Shown piece by piece: positions 60,465 through 64,000 of a DNA stretch of 64,000 nucleotides. Numbering within the stretch: position 1 is the first letter of the stretch; every line of letters starts with the position of its first letter. The position numbers and the translations under genes were made by a program. Origin of the DNA: Alphaproteobacteria bacterium (GTDB lineage: Bacteria; Pseudomonadota; Alphaproteobacteria; CACIAM-22H2); the NCBI GenBank assembly GCA_016793165.1, contig JAEULA010000118.1, positions 1 to 64,000 of the forward strand, given 5' to 3'. The notes beneath the pieces were generated by a model that saw nothing but the letters and a program-made list of their open reading frames with translations, ran no database searches and was not told the origin of the DNA.

Positions 60465-60502
60465 CGCGCGGCGCCGCGAGCCGGGGCTCGTGGCGCCGCG
60501 CG
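60465..60502. other. 17-bp-stem hairpin between binding-protein and permease genes
   Basis: CGCGCGGCGCCGCGAGC (60465-60481) pairs with GCTCGTGGCGCCGCGCG (60486-60502) with a single mismatch and a four-base loop. It falls between the binding-protein stop (60528) and the permease start (60434). No T-run follows on the minus strand. As in malE-malF of E. coli, such a stem could stabilise the receptor mRNA (inferred). Confidence 0.65.
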
Positions 60503-60527
60503 TTCCGGGCCGGGCCGGACGTCCCGG

Positions 60528-61412
60528 TCAGTCCGGGATCGCGACGAGCTCGAAGTTCTCGCGCAGCCGCGCGCTCATCGGGTAGTCGATCTTGGTCGGC
60601 CCCGGCTCGAACCACTTCTTGTAGATCGCATCCATCTCGCCGCTCTGGATGAGCTTCGAGATCGTCCGGTTGCCGATCAGGCGCCAGTCGTCGTTGTTGC
60701 GCGGGATCATCATGCCGTAGGGATCGTAGGAGAAGTACGGACCCACGACCTCCCAGTCGGCCGGGTTCTTGGCCGTGCTCTTCAGGCCGTAGAGGACGAC
60801 GTCGTCCGAGACGTAGGCGTCGGCACGGTCCTGCTCGAGATTGAGCATGGCCTGCGAGTGGTCCTTCACCTTCACGATCTCGCCCTTGAGCTTGATGCCC
60901 TTCTTGTCGACCTCGGCCTGGGCGGCCTTCTCGTTGGTCGTGCCGAGGACGGCGACGAGCACCTTGCCGTTCATGTCCTCGATCTTCTTGATCCCGGAGC
61001 TCTTGCGCACCAGCAGCTTCGACCCGGTCAGGAAGGTGGTGTTGAGAAAGCTGATCTGGCGCGACCGGCCGATCGTGTGGGTCGAGCTCTCGCAGATGAT
61101 GTCGACGGTGCCGGCGGTCAGCAGCGGGATGCGCGTCTGCGGCGTCAGCGGGACGAACTTCACCTCGAGCTTGTCGAGCTTGAGCTCCTCCTTCGCCGCC
61201 TCGGCGATCTTCAGGCAGATGTCGATCGAATAGCCTTGCGCCTTGCCGTCCGGCCCGATGAACGAGAGCGGCACCGACGCGTCGCGATGGCCGATGTTGA
61301 CGGTCTTGGTCTCCGCGATCCGCTTCATCACCGGCCCGTCCTGGGCCGATGCCGGCGCCTGCGCCAGCGCCAGCGTCGCCGCGCAGATCGTCACTGCCAT
61401 GAGTCGTTTCAT
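60528..61412 (-). CDS. Amino-acid ABC transporter substrate-binding protein (glutamate/aspartate type)
   Basis: Periplasmic receptor, 294 residues, SBP_bac_3 family. Start at 61412 after AGGAAGG; signal peptide MKRLMAVTICAATLALAQAP cleaved near ASAQ. VNIGHRDASVPLSFIGPDGKAQGYSIDICLKIAEA, LLTAGTVDIICESSTHTIGRSRQISFLNTTFLTGSKLLVRK and DAYVSDDVVLYGL are close to the GltI group. Starts the operon running to 58324 and is divergent from a family-5 receptor gene. Confidence 0.95.
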   Translation of the reverse strand: MKRLMAVTICAATLALAQAPASAQDGPVMKRIAETKTVNIGHRDASVPLSFIGPDGKAQGYSIDICLKIAEAAKEELKLDKLEVKFVPLTPQTRIPLLTAGTVDIICESSTHTIGRSRQISFLNTTFLTGSKLLVRKSSGIKKIEDMNGKVLVAVLGTTNEKAAQAEVDKKGIKLKGEIVKVKDHSQAMLNLEQDRADAYVSDDVVLYGLKSTAKNPADWEVVGPYFSYDPYGMMIPRNNDDWRLIGNRTISKLIQSGEMDAIYKKWFEPGPTKIDYPMSARLRENFELVAIPD

Positions 61413-61607
61413 GTTCGTCGCCTTCCTGTCTGTCGATTGCCCCGGGTCGCGCGACGGCGTGTCCCCGCTCTTCTCGCGCGAGCCGTCACAATGCCGCTCC
61501 GGGGGCGGTCCGGCAACAGCGCGCTGACGCCGGCGCGGCGGGTCGCGCCGGCCCGTCGTCTCCACTACGATGCCCCGGAACGATTGCCTCGCGGAGCGGA
61601 GAACAAG

Positions 61608-63179
61608 ATGACGAGACTGGCTCGACCGGGTCGACTGGCACGGGCGCTGGCCCTGGCGACGGGATTGCTGGCCACCCCGGCGGTCGCCCAGGACCTGACG
61701 ATCGGCACGAAGCTCGAGCTCAACACGCTCGACCCGCACTTCTTCAACGGCTTCCCGTCGGGATCGTCGCTGGCGATGTTCTTCAACCGGCTCGTCGAGT
61801 TCGACGAGAATCTCGCCCCGCAGCCCGGACTGGCCCTGTCCTGGCGCAACGTCGACGACACGACCTGGGAGTTCAAGCTGCGCCCCGGCGTCGTGTTCCA
61901 CGACGGCGCGCCGTTCACCGCCGACGACGTGATCGCGACCTTCGCGCGCGTGCCGGCCGTGCCGAACAGCCCGAACTCCTTCTCGCAGTTCACCCGTCCC
62001 GTGAAGGAGCTGGTCAAGGTCGACGACCTGACCGTGCAGATGAGGACGCACCAGCCGCACCCCACGCTGCTCAGCGACCTCGACAGCGTCTTCATCGTCG
62101 GCAAGGCGGCGCTGAACCAGACCACCGCGGAGTTCAACGCGGGCAAGGTCAACGGCACCGGGCCCTATCGCCTGGTCGAGTGGGTCAACGGCGCCCGGCT
62201 CGTCGCCGAGCGCAACGACCGGTTCTGGGGCCCGCGCGAGCCGTGGACGAAGGTGACGGAGCGCGTCATCACCCGAGACCCGGCGCGCGTCGCCGCGCTG
62301 CTCGCCGGCGACGTCGACGTCATCGACCTCGTGCCGACCGCCGACCTTCCCAAGCTCAAGGCCGACGCCCGCTACGCGACCTTCAGCGGTCCGGCCGCGA
62401 TCATCCATTACATCGCGATGGACAGCGCGCGCGACGTCTCGCCCTTCGTCACCGCGAAGGACGGCGCGCCATTGGCGCGCAATCCGCTCAAGGACCCCCG
62501 CGTGCGCAAGGCGCTGTCGCTCGCGATCAACCGCGAGGCGATCGTCTCGCGCCTGATGGAGGGCAGCGCCGAGGCGGCGTCGCAGTTCCTGCCCGGCCGC
62601 TTCTTCGGCACGAGCCAGAAGCTGCGGCCGGACGCCTTCGACCTCGATGCCGCGCGCAAGCTGCTCGCGGAGGCCGGCTGGCCCGACGGCTTCCGGCTGG
62701 TGATGCACTCGACCAACGACCGCTATCCCAACGACATCCAGATCGCGCAGGCGATCGGCCAGACCTGGTCGCGACTCGGCCTGCGCGTCGAGATCGAGGG
62801 CGTGCCCGGCGCGATCTTCTTCGGCCGCGCCTCGAAGCAGGAGTTCAGCCTGTTCATCGCCCAGTTCGGGACGATCGAGGCGGTCGAGGGGCCGCGCGCG
62901 CTGGTCGCGAGCTTCCTGCCCGACAAGGGCTGGGGCACCGCCAACCGCACGCGCTATTCCAACCCCGAATTCGACGCCAGGCTCGGCCAGGCGCTCGGGC
63001 TGATGGACCCCGCGCAGCGCTCGGCCGCCGTCGCGTCGATGATCGAGTTCGCGATGGCAGAGCAGGCGGTGATCCCGGTCTTCTATCCGGCCTTCGACTT
63101 CGCGGCGCGCAAGGACCTTCGCGTGATCGTCAAGCCGCAACGACGCGCGCACGCGATGATGATGAAGCCGGCGAACTGA
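61608..63179 (+). CDS. Family-5 extracellular solute-binding protein, solitary
   Basis: Periplasmic receptor, 523 residues; start at 61608 after CGGAG. Signal peptide ARALALATGLLATPAVAQ. Mature: DLTIGTKLELNTLDPHFFNGFPSGSSLAMFFNRLVEFDENLAP, FKLRPGVVFHDGAPFTADDVIATFARV, NGTGPYRLVEWVNGARLV. There is no permease or ATPase beside it in the window; it is divergent from the amino-acid ABC operon and followed 26 bp later by a DUF1194 gene. Confidence 0.94.
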   Translation: MTRLARPGRLARALALATGLLATPAVAQDLTIGTKLELNTLDPHFFNGFPSGSSLAMFFNRLVEFDENLAPQPGLALSWRNVDDTTWEFKLRPGVVFHDGAPFTADDVIATFARVPAVPNSPNSFSQFTRPVKELVKVDDLTVQMRTHQPHPTLLSDLDSVFIVGKAALNQTTAEFNAGKVNGTGPYRLVEWVNGARLVAERNDRFWGPREPWTKVTERVITRDPARVAALLAGDVDVIDLVPTADLPKLKADARYATFSGPAAIIHYIAMDSARDVSPFVTAKDGAPLARNPLKDPRVRKALSLAINREAIVSRLMEGSAEAASQFLPGRFFGTSQKLRPDAFDLDAARKLLAEAGWPDGFRLVMHSTNDRYPNDIQIAQAIGQTWSRLGLRVEIEGVPGAIFFGRASKQEFSLFIAQFGTIEAVEGPRALVASFLPDKGWGTANRTRYSNPEFDARLGQALGLMDPAQRSAAVASMIEFAMAEQAVIPVFYPAFDFAARKDLRVIVKPQRRAHAMMMKPAN

Positions 63180-63205
63180 GCTGCCCGCGCCGCGGTCCCG
63201 ATCGC

Positions 63206-63907
63206 ATGCGCCGCGCCACGCGCCGCCGCTTCGTCCGCGGATCCGCCGCCGCGCTGCTCGGCGCGGCGGCGACGGTCGCGCGATCGCAGCAGCCGGCGAC
63301 CGTCGACCTGCTGCTCGTGCTCGCGGTCGACGCCTCGGGCAGCGTGAACCAGGCGCGCTTCGAGCTGCAGCGCCAGGGCTACGCCGATGCCTTCCGTCAT
63401 CCGCGCGTGCTCGCCGCGATCCGCTCGGGCCCGGCGCGCGCCGTCGCCGTCACGATGTTCCAGTGGACCGGGCCGTCGATGCAGCGCTGGGTCGTCCCCT
63501 GGCAGGTGATCCGCGACGAGGCCTCCGCCGAGGCCTTCGCGGATGCGGTCGAGGCCGCGCCGCGCCAGCTCTTCGGCGGCGGCACCTCGATCAGCGGCGC
63601 GATCGACTACGGCGTACGCCTGCTCGGCGGGGCGCCGATGAGGGCGCCGCGCCGGATCATCGACGTCTCGGGCGACGGCTGGAACAACGGCGGGCGGCCG
63701 GTCACCGCCGCGCGCGACGAAGCGGTTGCGCTCGACATCCGGATCAACGGTCTGCCGATCCTCGCGCTCGAGCCGAATCTCGACGAGTATTTCCGCGAGA
63801 ACGTCATCGGCGGCCCCGGCGCCTTCGCCATCGCGGCCGACAGCTACGAGACCTTCGCGGCGGCGATCCTCAACAAGCTCGTCCTGGAGATCGCCGCCGC
63901 GCGCTGA
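63206..63907 (+). CDS. DUF1194 (VWA-like) exported protein, probable Tat substrate
   Basis: A 233-residue protein with a von Willebrand factor A-like fold. The start MRRATRRRFVRGSAAALLGAAATV contains a twin-arginine-like motif. The MIDAS-like DASGS begins at residue 42 (VDASGSVNQARFELQRQGYADAF), followed by the family segments FGGGTSISGAIDYGVRLLGG and RIIDVSGDGWNNGG. Metal-dependent adhesion or binding is inferred. It follows a solitary binding-protein gene by 26 bp and is followed by another gene start at 63937. Confidence 0.9.
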   Translation: MRRATRRRFVRGSAAALLGAAATVARSQQPATVDLLLVLAVDASGSVNQARFELQRQGYADAFRHPRVLAAIRSGPARAVAVTMFQWTGPSMQRWVVPWQVIRDEASAEAFADAVEAAPRQLFGGGTSISGAIDYGVRLLGGAPMRAPRRIIDVSGDGWNNGGRPVTAARDEAVALDIRINGLPILALEPNLDEYFRENVIGGPGAFAIAADSYETFAAAILNKLVLEIAAAR

Positions 63908-63936
63908 CCGCGGCTGGACGCGGCAGGGAGACGCGC

Positions 63937-64000
63937 ATGAGCCTCTCGTCCTCGACGCCCGCCGCGCCGCGCCCGGCAGCGCTCTGCCGGTCGTGGCTGT
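63937..64000 (+). CDS. Start of a gene cut by the window end
   Basis: Only 21 residues are visible: MSLSSSTPAAPRPAALCRSWL. GGGAG lies 6 nt before the ATG. The RSWL segment after a short variable leader would fit the start of a HpcH/HpaI aldolase or citrate-lyase beta-like protein (RSWLFVPG type), but this is a guess from four residues. Confidence 0.4.
   Translation, partial: MSLSSSTPAAPRPAALCRSWL

Noticed and set aside
60132..63179. 1015-residue plus-strand frame
   Set aside because: Only the part from 61608 is the binding protein; upstream is antisense to the amino-acid ABC genes.

Overview
The window comes from a high-GC (about 70% by eye) alphaproteobacterium, most likely of the broad Rhodospirillales type. 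Evidence: the ctaC-ctaD-ctaB-ctaG-ctaE cytochrome oxidase operon with a small coupled membrane protein, DUF983 and SURF1; the rsmE-gshA pair with a plant/alphaproteobacterial-type glutamate-cysteine ligase; many opp/dpp-type transporters; PEP-CTERM proteins. I would not name a genus. No rRNA, tRNA, CRISPR array, transposase or phage gene was seen.

Layout. 0-7.8 kb (minus): the start of one peptide-type ABC transporter (binding protein, then a permease cut by the window edge), preceded by a complete one (binding protein, two permeases, two ATPases). A divergent M81 (MlrC-like) peptidase lies at 7.9-9.4 kb. 9.4-15.0 kb: accessory zone with a GDSL esterase, a quinone-oxidoreductase-like enzyme, an orphan 153-residue protein, a PEP-CTERM protein behind a good sigma-54 promoter, and an exported alpha/beta hydrolase, punctuated by four copies of an intergenic palindromic element. 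15-18 kb: a solitary binding protein and an FMN-dependent alpha-hydroxy-acid dehydrogenase. 18-21.3 kb: a 0.69-kb gene-poor stretch, a cysteine-rich flavodoxin-like protein and a second PEP-CTERM protein with an amidase-like Cys/His core; both have copies of a 111-bp leader repeat upstream. 21.5-28.0 kb: a third peptide-type transporter operon carrying an embedded 2-oxoglutarate/Fe(II) oxygenase-like gene.

28.1-31.1 kb: a three-gene catabolic-looking set (FAD reductase/dehydrogenase, cupin, enolase-superfamily dehydratase/racemase). 31.2-38.9 kb (minus): the aa3 oxidase operon, with an M32 carboxypeptidase translationally coupled to SURF1 at its end. 39.4-42.3 kb: tldD and a MORN-repeat/trypsin-like lipoprotein. 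43.4-47.5 kb: an EamA exporter, UppP and a YgiB-YgiC-YjfL-type operon. 47.5-50.5 kb: small envelope proteins and a third PEP-CTERM-like protein ending at a clear intrinsic terminator. 50.6-53.8 kb (minus): rsmE-gshA-DUF3750. 53.9-55.9 kb: thioesterase, VOC, YciI and DUF1428 proteins. 55.9-57.6 kb: a groEL without groES. 58.3-61.4 kb (minus): a glutamate/aspartate-type amino-acid ABC transporter. 61.6-64 kb: another solitary family-5 binding protein, a Tat-type VWA/DUF1194 protein and the start of a further gene.

The dominant theme is import and processing of peptides and amino acids: five family-5 binding proteins, four multi-gene ABC operons and several peptidases. Short inverted repeats sit between the binding-protein gene and the next permease gene in all four ABC operons. 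Most long antisense reading frames in the window are high-GC shadows and were left out.
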